Assembly (NCBI GenBank): GCA_020848275.1
Contig: JADLAK010000027.1
Span: 1-35,817, forward strand
Length of the DNA stretch: 35,817 bases
Direction of reading: 5' to 3'
From: Planctomycetota bacterium
GTDB taxonomy: Bacteria; Planctomycetota; UBA8742; UBA2392
Shown here: positions 14,520-20,999 of the stretch, piece after piece
Layout: each line of letters starts with the position of its first letter
How positions within the stretch are numbered: position 1 is the first letter of the stretch
Position numbers and translations under genes: made by a program
The notes under the pieces: generated by a model
Told to the model about the DNA's origin: nothing
The model's input: the letters and a program-made list of their open reading frames with translations, nothing else
The model's database searches: none

Positions 14520-15629
14520 ATGACAGACGCATCCACTTCCAACGGCGTAAGCAAAGACACGCAAAAACTCAACGGCCACAAGACCGTCGAGATTCGCGTT
14601 GACAAGATCGCAAGCGTCTGCCACCGCCTGAACCTGCACAAGAACGAGCACATCGTCGCCGAAGGTTTAATCGCCGAAACCGGCGCGGTGACGGTCGTGC
14701 GTTCGCTCGGCGAGAAGTCCGTCTACGGCGAACTTGAACTCGAGGAAGGCCGCATGGCCAAGATCTTCGAGAACGACATCATCATCGGCGCGCTCGGCGC
14801 GCGCAACGCGCTCAAGGGCTACGTCGGCCACGTGCCGGAAAGCCTCAAGGCCGGCGACGTCATCAACATGCTCAATCTCGGCGGCGTGATCGGCATCGCA
14901 ACGGGCGCCAACAAGGATCTCGGCGCGCCGCTCAAGGTCGAGGTCGTGGGCCAGGTCGTGCGCAAGGGCCGAATCCTCAACCTCGGCGACAGCACCATTC
15001 CCACCCACGACCGCCTCGACCCGAACTGCAAAATCCCGCTGATCGCCGTCAGCGGCACCTGCATGAGCGCGGGCAAAACCAAGGTCTGCGCGACCTTGTG
15101 CCAGGAACTTTCCAAGCGCGGCTATCGCGTCAACGCCGGCAAACTTTCGGGCGTTGCGGCGCGCAAGGATCTCTTCAGCTTCGAGGACCACGGCGCGAAC
15201 ATGACGCTGAGTTTTGTCGATTGCGGACTGCCCAGCACCGCCGACGTCGAGAGCATCGCGCCCATTGCCAAGTCGATCATCAACGAGCTCTGGGAGGACA
15301 AGCCGGACCTCGTGATCGTCGAGCTCGGCGACGGCATCATCGGCGGCTACTCGGTGATGACGTACTTCGATGACCCGGAACTTTACGCGCGCACGAAGGT
15401 CCACATCTGCTGCGCCAACGACCCCGTCGGCGCTTACGGCGCGAAATACGTCTTTGACAAGCGCAACCAGCGCGTCGACATGTTCAGCGGCCCGGTGACG
15501 GACAACGAAGTCGGCCGCGGCTACGTCGAGGAAGGGCTGAAGGTCAAAGCCATCAACGCGCGCAACGACCCGGAAGAGATGGCCGACGAGGTGATCCGCC
15601 TGCTCGGCTTTGAACAGACCGCCAAGTAA
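14520..15629 (+). CDS. P-loop NTPase, DUF1611-like
   Basis: 369 residues. ATG 14520 follows AGGAG. The N-terminal half (about 1-165) is a beta-rich domain of unknown role. The C-terminal half opens with a Walker A loop SGTCMSAGKTK (about 178-188), then SGVAARKDLFSFEDHGAN and VIVELGDGIIGGYSVM with acidic residues where Walker B would be. The layout resembles DUF1611-type and dethiobiotin-synthetase-like P-loop proteins; the DUF1611 link is from memory and moderate. Position after argG might suggest amino-acid metabolism (some DUF1611 proteins act on glutamate derivatives), but that is only inference. The stop overlaps the ATG of the next small gene (TAATG). Confidence 0.7.
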   Translation: MTDASTSNGVSKDTQKLNGHKTVEIRVDKIASVCHRLNLHKNEHIVAEGLIAETGAVTVVRSLGEKSVYGELELEEGRMAKIFENDIIIGALGARNALKGYVGHVPESLKAGDVINMLNLGGVIGIATGANKDLGAPLKVEVVGQVVRKGRILNLGDSTIPTHDRLDPNCKIPLIAVSGTCMSAGKTKVCATLCQELSKRGYRVNAGKLSGVAARKDLFSFEDHGANMTLSFVDCGLPSTADVESIAPIAKSIINELWEDKPDLVIVELGDGIIGGYSVMTYFDDPELYARTKVHICCANDPVGAYGAKYVFDKRNQRVDMFSGPVTDNEVGRGYVEEGLKVKAINARNDPEEMADEVIRLLGFEQTAK

Positions 15630-15847
15630 TGCCGACTGACCTTCCTGAACCGAAGCCGCCAACGCCGGTGAAACGGCGCCCTTGGGCGCTGCCGCTATTC
15701 ATTACCGCGCCTGCACTGGCCGCGCTGATGGGCTATGAACTGCTGCGGCCGCAACTCGGCCACGGCCAGACGGACTGGGTCGTCGTCGGCCTGGCGGGCG
15801 CGGGATTATTGATGGTCGTGATCGCGCGGGCGACGAACAAAAACTGA
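15629..15847 (+). CDS. small two-helix membrane protein, unknown
   Basis: 72 residues with a 1-bp stop/start overlap (TAATG) with the NTPase gene, hence probably co-translated. A Pro-rich cytoplasmic head (PTDLPEPKPPTPVKRR) is followed by two hydrophobic helices (ALPLFITAPALAALMGY and VVVGLAGAGLLMVVIA). No family recognised. It may anchor or accompany the NTPase. Confidence 0.65.
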   Translation: MPTDLPEPKPPTPVKRRPWALPLFITAPALAALMGYELLRPQLGHGQTDWVVVGLAGAGLLMVVIARATNKN

Positions 15848-15852
15848 TACCT

Positions 15853-15941
15853 GTGGCGCGGACATTCTTGTCCGCGCGGCCAGCTTGCCTGGCCGAATTG
15901 TGCCGCTATCGCGGCACGGCGGACAGGAATGTCCGCCCCAC
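15853..15941. repeat. REPIN-like element, copy A
   Basis: 89 bp in the gap between the small membrane gene and hemB. Outer arms GTGGCGCGGACATTCTTGTC(CGC) at 15853-15875 and its inverted copy at 15919-15941 match at 21 of 23 positions. Inside are two more hairpins, GGCC-agcttgcct-GGCC and GTGCCGC-tatc-GCGGCAC, around a central GAATTG. The same architecture recurs at 35713-35804 with different but still paired inner stems. Confidence 0.75.
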
Positions 15942-15954
15942 GGATGCAATGAGG

Positions 15955-16944
15955 CTAAATAATCCCGCCCCTGGCGGCTTCGGCGAGGTCCGTCGCCGCG
16001 TAGGTCAAAATCATGTCCGCGCCCGCGCGACGGAACGCGTAAATGCTTTCGCGCATCGCTTTTTCTCCGTCGAGCCAGCCGTTTTTGGCCGCGGCCTTCA
16101 ACATCGCGTATTCGCCGCTGACCTGATAGGCCGCAAGCGGCAGGTCGGTCGCATCACGCAGCCGCGCGAGCACGTCGAGGTAAGGCATGCCCGGCTTGAC
16201 CATCAGCATGTCGGCGCCCTGCGCTTCGTCGAGTGCGGCTTCGATAAGCGCCTCGCGGCCGTTTCTAAAATCCATCTGGTAGCCCTTGCGGTCGCCAAAA
16301 CCGGGCGCGCTTTCCGCAGCCTCGCGGAAGGGGCCGTAGAACGAACTCGCGTATTTCACGGCGTAGCTCAGGATCGCGGTGTCGCTGAAACCTTCTTCGT
16401 CAAGTGCGGCGCGCACAACCGCGACGGTGTTATCCATCATGCCGCTGGGTGCGATCACGTCAAAACCCGCGCGCGCGTGGTTGACCGCCTGCGCGGCCAG
16501 GCCCTCGAGCGTTTCATCGTTGTCGACGACGACGCGTTGGTCTTCGTGCAGCACGCCGCAATGGCCGTGGCTGGTGTATTCGCAGAAGCAGAGGTCGGAG
16601 ATCGCGACCATCTCGATGCCCGCGTCTTTGGCACGTTTGACGGCCGTGCAAACTTCGTTGTCGGGGTTCAGCGCGTGAGTGCCGACGTCGTCTTTTTTGT
16701 CAGCGGGCGTGACGCCGAAAAGCAGGAACGCCTTGATGCCCGCCTTCTGCGCCCGCTTTAACTCTTTGACGACGAGGTCGGGCGTGAGCTGGCTGACGCC
16801 GGGCATGGAGTTGACGGGTTTGCTGCTGTTCTTGCCCGGCTTGACGAACAGCGGCAATACCAAATTGGCGGGGGTGACGACGGTCTGCGCGACGAGATCG
16901 CGCATGAATTGCCCGCGGCGCAGGCGTCTGGGTCTATCGGTCAT
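15955..16944 (-). CDS. hemB: delta-aminolevulinic acid dehydratase (porphobilinogen synthase)
   Basis: 329 residues. Condenses two 5-aminolevulinate molecules to porphobilinogen in tetrapyrrole synthesis; cytoplasmic. The metal-site cluster CFCEYTSHGHCG has Cys ligands, indicating the zinc-dependent form. Schiff-base lysines lie in SYAVKYAS and MLMVKPGMPY. ATG 16944 (MTDRPRRLRRGQFMRDLV) is chosen because family homology starts there. The frame is open to 17184, but that upstream part crosses a repeat-rich intergenic region. Zinc dependence fits the zinc-uptake theme, but no TTGCAA box is seen upstream. Confidence 0.96.
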   Translation of the reverse strand: MTDRPRRLRRGQFMRDLVAQTVVTPANLVLPLFVKPGKNSSKPVNSMPGVSQLTPDLVVKELKRAQKAGIKAFLLFGVTPADKKDDVGTHALNPDNEVCTAVKRAKDAGIEMVAISDLCFCEYTSHGHCGVLHEDQRVVVDNDETLEGLAAQAVNHARAGFDVIAPSGMMDNTVAVVRAALDEEGFSDTAILSYAVKYASSFYGPFREAAESAPGFGDRKGYQMDFRNGREALIEAALDEAQGADMLMVKPGMPYLDVLARLRDATDLPLAAYQVSGEYAMLKAAAKNGWLDGEKAMRESIYAFRRAGADMILTYAATDLAEAARGGII

Positions 16945-17041
16945 GCGCCGCTTTTTAACAGCAAGGGCGTTTCGCGCCAAGGATGCCCGACGAAGCTCTT
17001 GCGAAGTCGGGTGGACACGGAAAACAGCAACACCAAAAGCG

Positions 17042-17097
17042 ACTCTCGCAGCGCGCAGAGAAGTGCCCGTCATTGGCTCTCCGCGATCTCCGCGAGA
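17042..17097. repeat. short inverted repeat (CTCTCCGCGATCTCCGCG type)
   Basis: CTCTCGCAGCGCGCAGAG (about 17043-17060) and CTCTCCGCGATCTCCGCGAG (about 17077-17096) are degenerate inverted copies in the 262-bp gap between hemB and the VOC gene. They resemble the repeat at 13802 and 14468. Nothing else clear is in this gap besides the SD of the VOC gene. Confidence 0.4.
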
Positions 17098-17206
17098 AGT
17101 GCAGTTTCTCCTCTTGTTTTTCGAGTACCGGATTGTCCCTCGCGTTGAGAGTTGCGCGGGATAGGATGCGCACGTTTCAACCATCCACCCTCACGGAGAA
17201 TCCAAC

Positions 17207-17734
17207 ATGGCCATGAAAATGAAAAAGAAGCCCGCGAAGAAAGCGGCCAAAAAAGCCGCGAAAAAGGCCGCGCCGAAGAAAGCTATTAAACCCGCGAAGA
17301 AGGTCGCGAAAAAAGCCGCCGACCCGTCCTCGAACATGGGTCCCAAGCCCAAACACGGCGAGTTCATGTGGAATGAACTCATGACGCGCGACGACGACAA
17401 GGCCCTCAGTTTCTTCGAAAACCTGCTGGGCTGGGCGCATGACGACTGGCCGATCCCGGGCCATCCGCCGTATCGCCTTTGCAAAGTCGGCGCGAAGTCG
17501 TCGGCCGGCATCATGAAAATGACCGAGCCCGAGTTCCCAGCCCAGGTTCCTGCCCATTGGTGCGGCTATATCGCGGTGCGCAACGTCGATGAATCCGCGG
17601 CGAAGATCAAAGACCTTGGCGGCGAACTGGTCCACGGCCCCGCGGACATCCCTCAGGTCGGCCGCTTCTGCATCTTCAAGGATCCCACAGGCGCGGTTGC
17701 AGCGTTGATGACGCCCATGGGCGGCGTGGCGTAA
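17207..17734 (+). CDS. VOC-family protein with histone-H1-like Lys/Ala tail
   Basis: 175 residues. Residues 1-40 are a basic repeat tail (KKPAKKAAKKAAKKAAPKK and similar), the composition of histone-H1-like and AlgP-type DNA-binding tails. From about 48 on there is a glyoxalase/bleomycin-resistance (VOC) domain: GEFMWNELMTRD, ALSFFENLLGW, WCGYIAVRNVDESAAKIKDLGG, VGRFCIFKDPTGAVAALM. GGAG (17195-17198) 8 bp before ATG 17207 supports translation of the tail. The VOC half resembles the CFP32/27-kDa antigen-like glyoxalases that end in FxDPxGA. An aldehyde or secondary-metabolite substrate is possible but unknown; DNA or nucleoid association is inferred from the tail only. A strong terminator follows. 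Confidence 0.85.
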   Translation: MAMKMKKKPAKKAAKKAAKKAAPKKAIKPAKKVAKKAADPSSNMGPKPKHGEFMWNELMTRDDDKALSFFENLLGWAHDDWPIPGHPPYRLCKVGAKSSAGIMKMTEPEFPAQVPAHWCGYIAVRNVDESAAKIKDLGGELVHGPADIPQVGRFCIFKDPTGAVAALMTPMGGVA

Positions 17735-17754
17735 CGTAGCGTGGCATCGAACAA

Positions 17755-17780
17755 AAACCCCGCCAACCATGGCGGGGTTT
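17755..17780 (+). terminator. strong intrinsic terminator
   Basis: A perfect 10-bp stem AAACCCCGCC (17755-17764) / GGCGGGGTTT (17771-17780) with loop AACCAT, 20 bp after the VOC gene stop. Confidence 0.85.
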
Positions 17781-17795
17781 CTGTTTGTACGAGTT

Positions 17796-17856
17796 GCAGG
17801 GGCGACGAATGCGTCGTCCGAAAATGATCGCGGGCGAGGCATACCCTCGCCCCTGC
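17796..17856. repeat. REPIN-like element with GCAGGGGCGA ends
   Basis: Inverted ends GCAGGGGCGA (17796-17805) and TCGCCCCTGC (17847-17856). Next to each end is a hairpin: GACG-aatg-CGTC on the left and GGCGAGG-cata-CCCTCGCC on the right. It is a separate family from copies A and B, with the same head-hairpin / hairpin-head layout. Confidence 0.55.
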
Positions 17857-17872
17857 GGACACACTTTTCTTG

Positions 17873-17921
17873 TTGCAACATAGTTGCATCTAGCTATATC
17901 CCTTACGCAACTAGATTGCGT
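17873..17921 (+). promoter_or_regulatory. promoter with two Zur/Nur-like boxes
   Basis: Box 1 TTGCAA-CATAG-TTGCAT (17873-17889) supplies the -35 (TTGCAA). TATATC (17895-17900) is the -10, 16 bp on. Box 2 ACGCAA-CTAGA-TTGCGT (17905-17921), a perfect 6-5-6 palindrome, covers the expected start site, and a further TTGCAA half-site follows at 17922. The arrangement mirrors the znuA promoter, where the -35 is also a TTGCAA half-box 16 bp from TATATT. Occupancy would block RNA polymerase. Confidence 0.7.
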
Positions 17922-17944
17922 TTGCAACCAAAAGGGATTTAGCC

Positions 17945-19288
17945 ATGCTTCGACTGCTTGTCTTGATTCTGCTGTTCGCCCCCGCCGCCGCCGCACAGCA
18001 AAGTGACCTGCATAAGGAACTCGAGGCCCTGCGCCGCGACCACGAAGCGCAAAGCAAACGCCTGGCGGAACTCGAAAAGCAGCTCGGCGGCCAGCCCAAA
18101 GACGCCCAAGACGAGCACCGCCACACCGACGTCGCGCACGCCAAAGTCGGTGACGTCGACCTGCGGCTGATCGATATTTCGCTCAACGGCCTGTTTGCGG
18201 CGGGATTTTCGTCGGCGACCAACGACGAGCTTGAGGGCCTGCAGGCGGGCGGGCACGATCCGCGCCGGCGCGGCTTCACGCTTCAGCAAATCGAGTTCAG
18301 CATCACGGGCGCGGTGGACCCCTACTTCAAAGGCGAGGGGCACATCGTAATCGGCGAAGACGGCTTTGAGCTGGAGGAGGCGTTCCTTATCACGACTTCG
18401 CTGCCGGCGGGGCTCGAGGTCGAGGCGGGCCATTTCTTCACCGAGTTCGGTCTCATCAACCCGGTGCACCCGCACGACTGGGATTTCATGGACCACCCGG
18501 TGATTCATTCGCGCCTGCTTGGCCCCGACGGCCTGCGCGGGTCAGGCGTGCGGCTGGGCTGGGAAATGCCGTTGCCGTGGTTTTCGAAGCTGCACGCCGG
18601 CGTGCAAAACGCCAACGAACCGATCATGGTCAGCTTTAACGGCGCAGGCCACGCGCATGAGGGCGAGGGCGTCGAGGAAACCGTGGGCGGCTGGCCGCGC
18701 GTTGAGCGCGGCGTCGAGACCGCGGCGGACCTGCTGTACCTGCTGCGCTGGGAAAACGGCGTCGCGCTTTCCGATTGGCGGCTGAACCTGGGCGTCTCGG
18801 GGCTGTTTGGCCCCAATGCCAGCGGCGACCACGGCAAGACATGGATTTTCGGCGGCGACGTACTGTTGAAGTTCAAACCGCCGGGGCACGAACACAGCGT
18901 GCTGAAAATCCAGGGCGAGTTCATGTACCGCTACTTCCAGGCCGAGGGCGCGACGCTTGAGGACAGCACGTTCCTCGAGCCGACAGTGCTGGGCGACTGG
19001 GGCGGATATCTGCAAGGCACGGTAAACGTGTATCATCACGTGTTCGTCGGCCTGCGCGTTGAGTTCGCCGATGCTTTCCGCGACGGCGAAGAGTTGCGCC
19101 GCGAGGATCCGTTGCGCGACCGGCGTTATCGCGTGTCGCCGATGATCCAGTGGAGCGTGAGCCACTTCGCACGGCTGCGGCTGCAATACAACTTCGAGCA
19201 CATGGAACACCTCGACCGCAGCCCCGCGCACAGCGTGTGGTTTGGCGTCGAGTTTTTGATCGGCGCGCACGGGCGGCATGACGACTAG
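17945..19288 (+). CDS. predicted metal-regulated outer-membrane beta-barrel (zinc-regulated OM protein-like)
   Basis: 447 residues. The signal peptide is MLRLLVLILLFAPAAAA|QQ. A coiled-coil stretch follows (LHKELEALRRDHEAQSKRLAELEKQL cut here to about residues 22-47), then a His-rich linker (DEHRHTDVAHA) and a barrel-like domain with alternating strands. RRGFTLQQIEFSITGAVDPY, FELEEAFLITTSLPAGLEV and AGHFFTEFGLINPVHPHDWD closely resemble proteins annotated as zinc-regulated outer-membrane receptors, though I see no TonB box or plug domain. The aromatic C-terminal strand is followed by a His/Asp tail (GAHGRHDD). The two operator boxes upstream and the Fur-family gene 26 bp downstream indicate induction under metal limitation, probably letting zinc cross the outer membrane for ZnuABC. 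Confidence 0.75.
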   Translation: MLRLLVLILLFAPAAAAQQSDLHKELEALRRDHEAQSKRLAELEKQLGGQPKDAQDEHRHTDVAHAKVGDVDLRLIDISLNGLFAAGFSSATNDELEGLQAGGHDPRRRGFTLQQIEFSITGAVDPYFKGEGHIVIGEDGFELEEAFLITTSLPAGLEVEAGHFFTEFGLINPVHPHDWDFMDHPVIHSRLLGPDGLRGSGVRLGWEMPLPWFSKLHAGVQNANEPIMVSFNGAGHAHEGEGVEETVGGWPRVERGVETAADLLYLLRWENGVALSDWRLNLGVSGLFGPNASGDHGKTWIFGGDVLLKFKPPGHEHSVLKIQGEFMYRYFQAEGATLEDSTFLEPTVLGDWGGYLQGTVNVYHHVFVGLRVEFADAFRDGEELRREDPLRDRRYRVSPMIQWSVSHFARLRLQYNFEHMEHLDRSPAHSVWFGVEFLIGAHGRHDD

Positions 19289-19314
19289 GGCAGGTCAAGC
19301 TACTATCGCGGGTG

Positions 19315-19731
19315 ATGAAGACAGACGAACAGGCGCGGCAGTTGCTTAAAGACTTTCACCTTCGGGTGACGCCGACGCGCATTTCGCTGCTGGTCGCGCT
19401 ATTGAAGAGCCGCCGGCCGATGAGCCTCGACAGCGCCGCGGAGGCCTGCGGCTGGCAGGCGGGCGACCGCGCCACGGTTTTCCGCAACCTGCAGGCGCTG
19501 GCGGAAGCGGGCGTGGTGCGGGTGGTGCGGAGTGCCGGCCGGCGCGAGGTGTATGAAATCTCGAGCGGGGCGACGAAGCAGGTCAAACACGCTCACGTGG
19601 TCTGCACCGAGTGCGGCCGCGTCGAATGCGTCGACGGCGCCGAACAATCCGGCAAGGCGGCCAGCGTCGAGGGCTGGAAGGTCACCGGACAGGAAGTAAC
19701 GCTTTGGGGCCTGTGCCCGACGTGCGGTTGA
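19315..19731 (+). CDS. Fur-family metalloregulator, probably Zur-like
   Basis: 138 residues from ATG 19315 (a GTG at 19312 precedes it). The N-terminal winged helix is RVTPTRISLLVALLKS, with recognition region DRATVFRNLQALAEAGVVRVV. The C-terminal dimerisation domain has KHAHVVCTECGRVECVDG and terminates in LCPTCG, supplying the two CxxC pairs of the structural zinc site and the HxH-type sensory region. Family membership is firm; which metal it senses is not. Its place directly after the outer-membrane gene, and the shared TTGCAA boxes there and at znuA, make zinc the first choice and nickel the second. It is probably autoregulated as part of the 17,945 operon. The gene ends 10 bp before a transposon-like REP palindrome. 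Confidence 0.88.
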   Translation: MKTDEQARQLLKDFHLRVTPTRISLLVALLKSRRPMSLDSAAEACGWQAGDRATVFRNLQALAEAGVVRVVRSAGRREVYEISSGATKQVKHAHVVCTECGRVECVDGAEQSGKAASVEGWKVTGQEVTLWGLCPTCG

Positions 19732-19740
19732 GAAGCAGCC

Positions 19741-19768
19741 AGTGGCATCGACCTCCAGGTCGATGTGC
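19741..19768 (+). repeat. REP palindrome, left copy
   Basis: A GTGG foot (19742-19745) is followed by the perfect 9-bp hairpin CATCGACCT-cc-AGGTCGATG. It is the exact inverse of 20402-20429. Confidence 0.85.
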
Positions 19769-19773
19769 CTTTG

Positions 19774-20391
19774 CTATTTCGTCTTATCACCAACCCATTT
19801 CCAATCTCGCAAACCCGCGACCTCCGGGTTCTTCAGCGTGTACTGCACACATCGGACAAAATCGGCTTCGTTCCGAATCAAGTGATCGAAGGACTCAGAT
19901 TGCCAGATTCCTCCTTTTCGACCCAGCAGTTCGCCGGCCTTTCTGCCAGTGAACGATTTCCAGCTTTTCAATATCAGCGACATTGAATGTCCCTTCGCCG
20001 GTTGAAACACCACATGAACGTGATTGGGCATCACGCACCACGCCCATAGGTCATACCGGTCACCGTCAAAAAATCGCAGGGCATTGGCGACGACTTCGGC
20101 AATCTCGGATCGGCGCAGGACGCATTCGCCATAACCGTTATCTAACAACTGTTCGTACTTTTCTGAGCGCAGTTGGGCATACCGATCTTCATCCTCGGCC
20201 GTCAAAGGCGTTGCACCCATCTGTATTTGCCGTTCAAGCTCGCGTACCTCGTGCCGAAGTTTTTCCTTCGCCCCTTCGGGCAGTGAATCCGCCAAGCGAA
20301 ACGTCACGAAATACGTGGCGGCGTCTCGCGTCCAATGCGGGAGATTGGCCCCTTCGCGTTTGTCTATTGGTCCAGGCAGATTCACGTTCAC
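19774..20391 (-). CDS. REP-associated tyrosine transposase (RAYT, Y1_Tnp / IS200-like)
   Basis: 205 residues from GTG 20391 (VNVNLPGPID). The frame stays open to 20610, but that stretch crosses the REP and the neighbouring hotdog gene. This is an HUH single-strand transposase: the His-hydrophobic-His motif lies in CVMPNHVHVVF and the catalytic Tyr in VQYTLKNPEVAG, matching the Y-x-x-x-NP-x-x-AG motif of RAYTs. The segment WTRDAATYFVTFRLADSLP is typical of the N-terminal strand. The flanking inverted REPs are its presumed substrate. Domesticated RAYTs are usually single-copy and vertically inherited. The gene looks intact with all catalytic residues. Confidence 0.9.
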   Translation of the reverse strand: MNVNLPGPIDKREGANLPHWTRDAATYFVTFRLADSLPEGAKEKLRHEVRELERQIQMGATPLTAEDEDRYAQLRSEKYEQLLDNGYGECVLRRSEIAEVVANALRFFDGDRYDLWAWCVMPNHVHVVFQPAKGHSMSLILKSWKSFTGRKAGELLGRKGGIWQSESFDHLIRNEADFVRCVQYTLKNPEVAGLRDWKWVGDKTK

Positions 20392-20401
20392 GGCCCAAAA
20401 A

Positions 20402-20429
20402 GCACATCGACCTGGAGGTCGATGCCACT
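20402..20429 (-). repeat. REP palindrome, right copy
   Basis: Exact reverse complement of 19741-19768. Read on the minus strand it starts AGTGGCATCGACC. A partial third copy (GTCGATGCCAC) follows at 20434-20444. Confidence 0.85.
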
Positions 20430-20446
20430 TCGCGTCGATGCCACCA

Positions 20447-20893
20447 CTACTTGCCTGAATAATCGATATCGACGAATAATTTAAACGTCCCGCGGGCGAG
20501 GGTGCGGCTGCCGACGCGGGCGGTCGCGTCAAAGAGGCCCATGCCTTCCATGCGTTTCTGGCAGATCGCCTCGATATCGATGCGTTCGCCCACGCGCGCG
20601 CGACTTTCAAACTTCACGCCGGTTAACCCCGTCAAATATCCCTTGCGCACCCGCCCGCCCTTGCTGCGCGCGTACTGAGCGTCGCCCGCCGCAATCGTCT
20701 GCGCGATGCACTCAATCAGGGCCGCGTCAGGCAACTCGCCATTTTCGACAAACAGATCGCCCGTACGAACCATGCGCCGCGCGCGGATTTCGCTGGCGCC
20801 GAATTCAATCACGTCGTCAATGAAAACCATCGGCGCCCGGTGAGGAATCAGCGGGCGAAAATCAAGCTCGGTTTTCGGCTGCGGCTGTGTCAT
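20447..20893 (-). CDS. hotdog-fold FabZ/ApeP-like dehydratase
   Basis: 148 residues from ATG 20893 (MTQPQPKTELDFRPL); an upstream ATG at 20914 has no obvious advantage. The FabZ-like signature LIPHRAPMVFIDDV carries the catalytic His of 3-hydroxyacyl-ACP dehydratases, and EGMGLFDATARVGSRTLARGTF is the final beta-sheet region. It is closer in form to the short aryl-polyene-cluster dehydratase ApeP than to housekeeping FabZ (ALIECIAQTIAAGDAQYAR in place of the EA-AQ helix). Divergent from, and 106 bp away from, a GT2 glycosyltransferase and an acyltransferase. The three may make an acyl-derived surface lipid or pigment. Its 3' end abuts the RAYT-REP unit. Confidence 0.75.
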   Translation of the reverse strand: MTQPQPKTELDFRPLIPHRAPMVFIDDVIEFGASEIRARRMVRTGDLFVENGELPDAALIECIAQTIAAGDAQYARSKGGRVRKGYLTGLTGVKFESRARVGERIDIEAICQKRMEGMGLFDATARVGSRTLARGTFKLFVDIDYSGK

Positions 20894-20927
20894 TTTGTAA
20901 ACGCGCGCGATCAAAAGCGTTCATAGC

Positions 20928-20956
20928 TTGACATGGCTTGAGCCCGCCGCAACACT
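20928..20956 (+). promoter_or_regulatory. possible promoter of the GT2-acyltransferase operon
   Basis: A consensus -35 TTGACA (20928-20933) is followed after 17 bp by a weak -10 AACACT (20951-20956). The SD for the downstream GTG is GAGAGG (about 20989-20994). Confidence 0.35.
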
Positions 20957-20999
20957 TACACTTTTGACGCTGGGCCAGCCAGGTTTCTGAGAGGCGCGT

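Larger units (their letters stand above)
19741..20446. mobile_element. RAYT-REP unit
   Basis: A transposase gene is bracketed by a 28-bp REP in inverted orientation (19741-19768 and 20402-20429, exact reverse complements), plus a truncated third copy (20434-20444). The unit fills the space between the stop codons of the Fur-family gene and the hotdog gene exactly, as expected of an insertion into the gap between two convergent genes. Confidence 0.8.
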
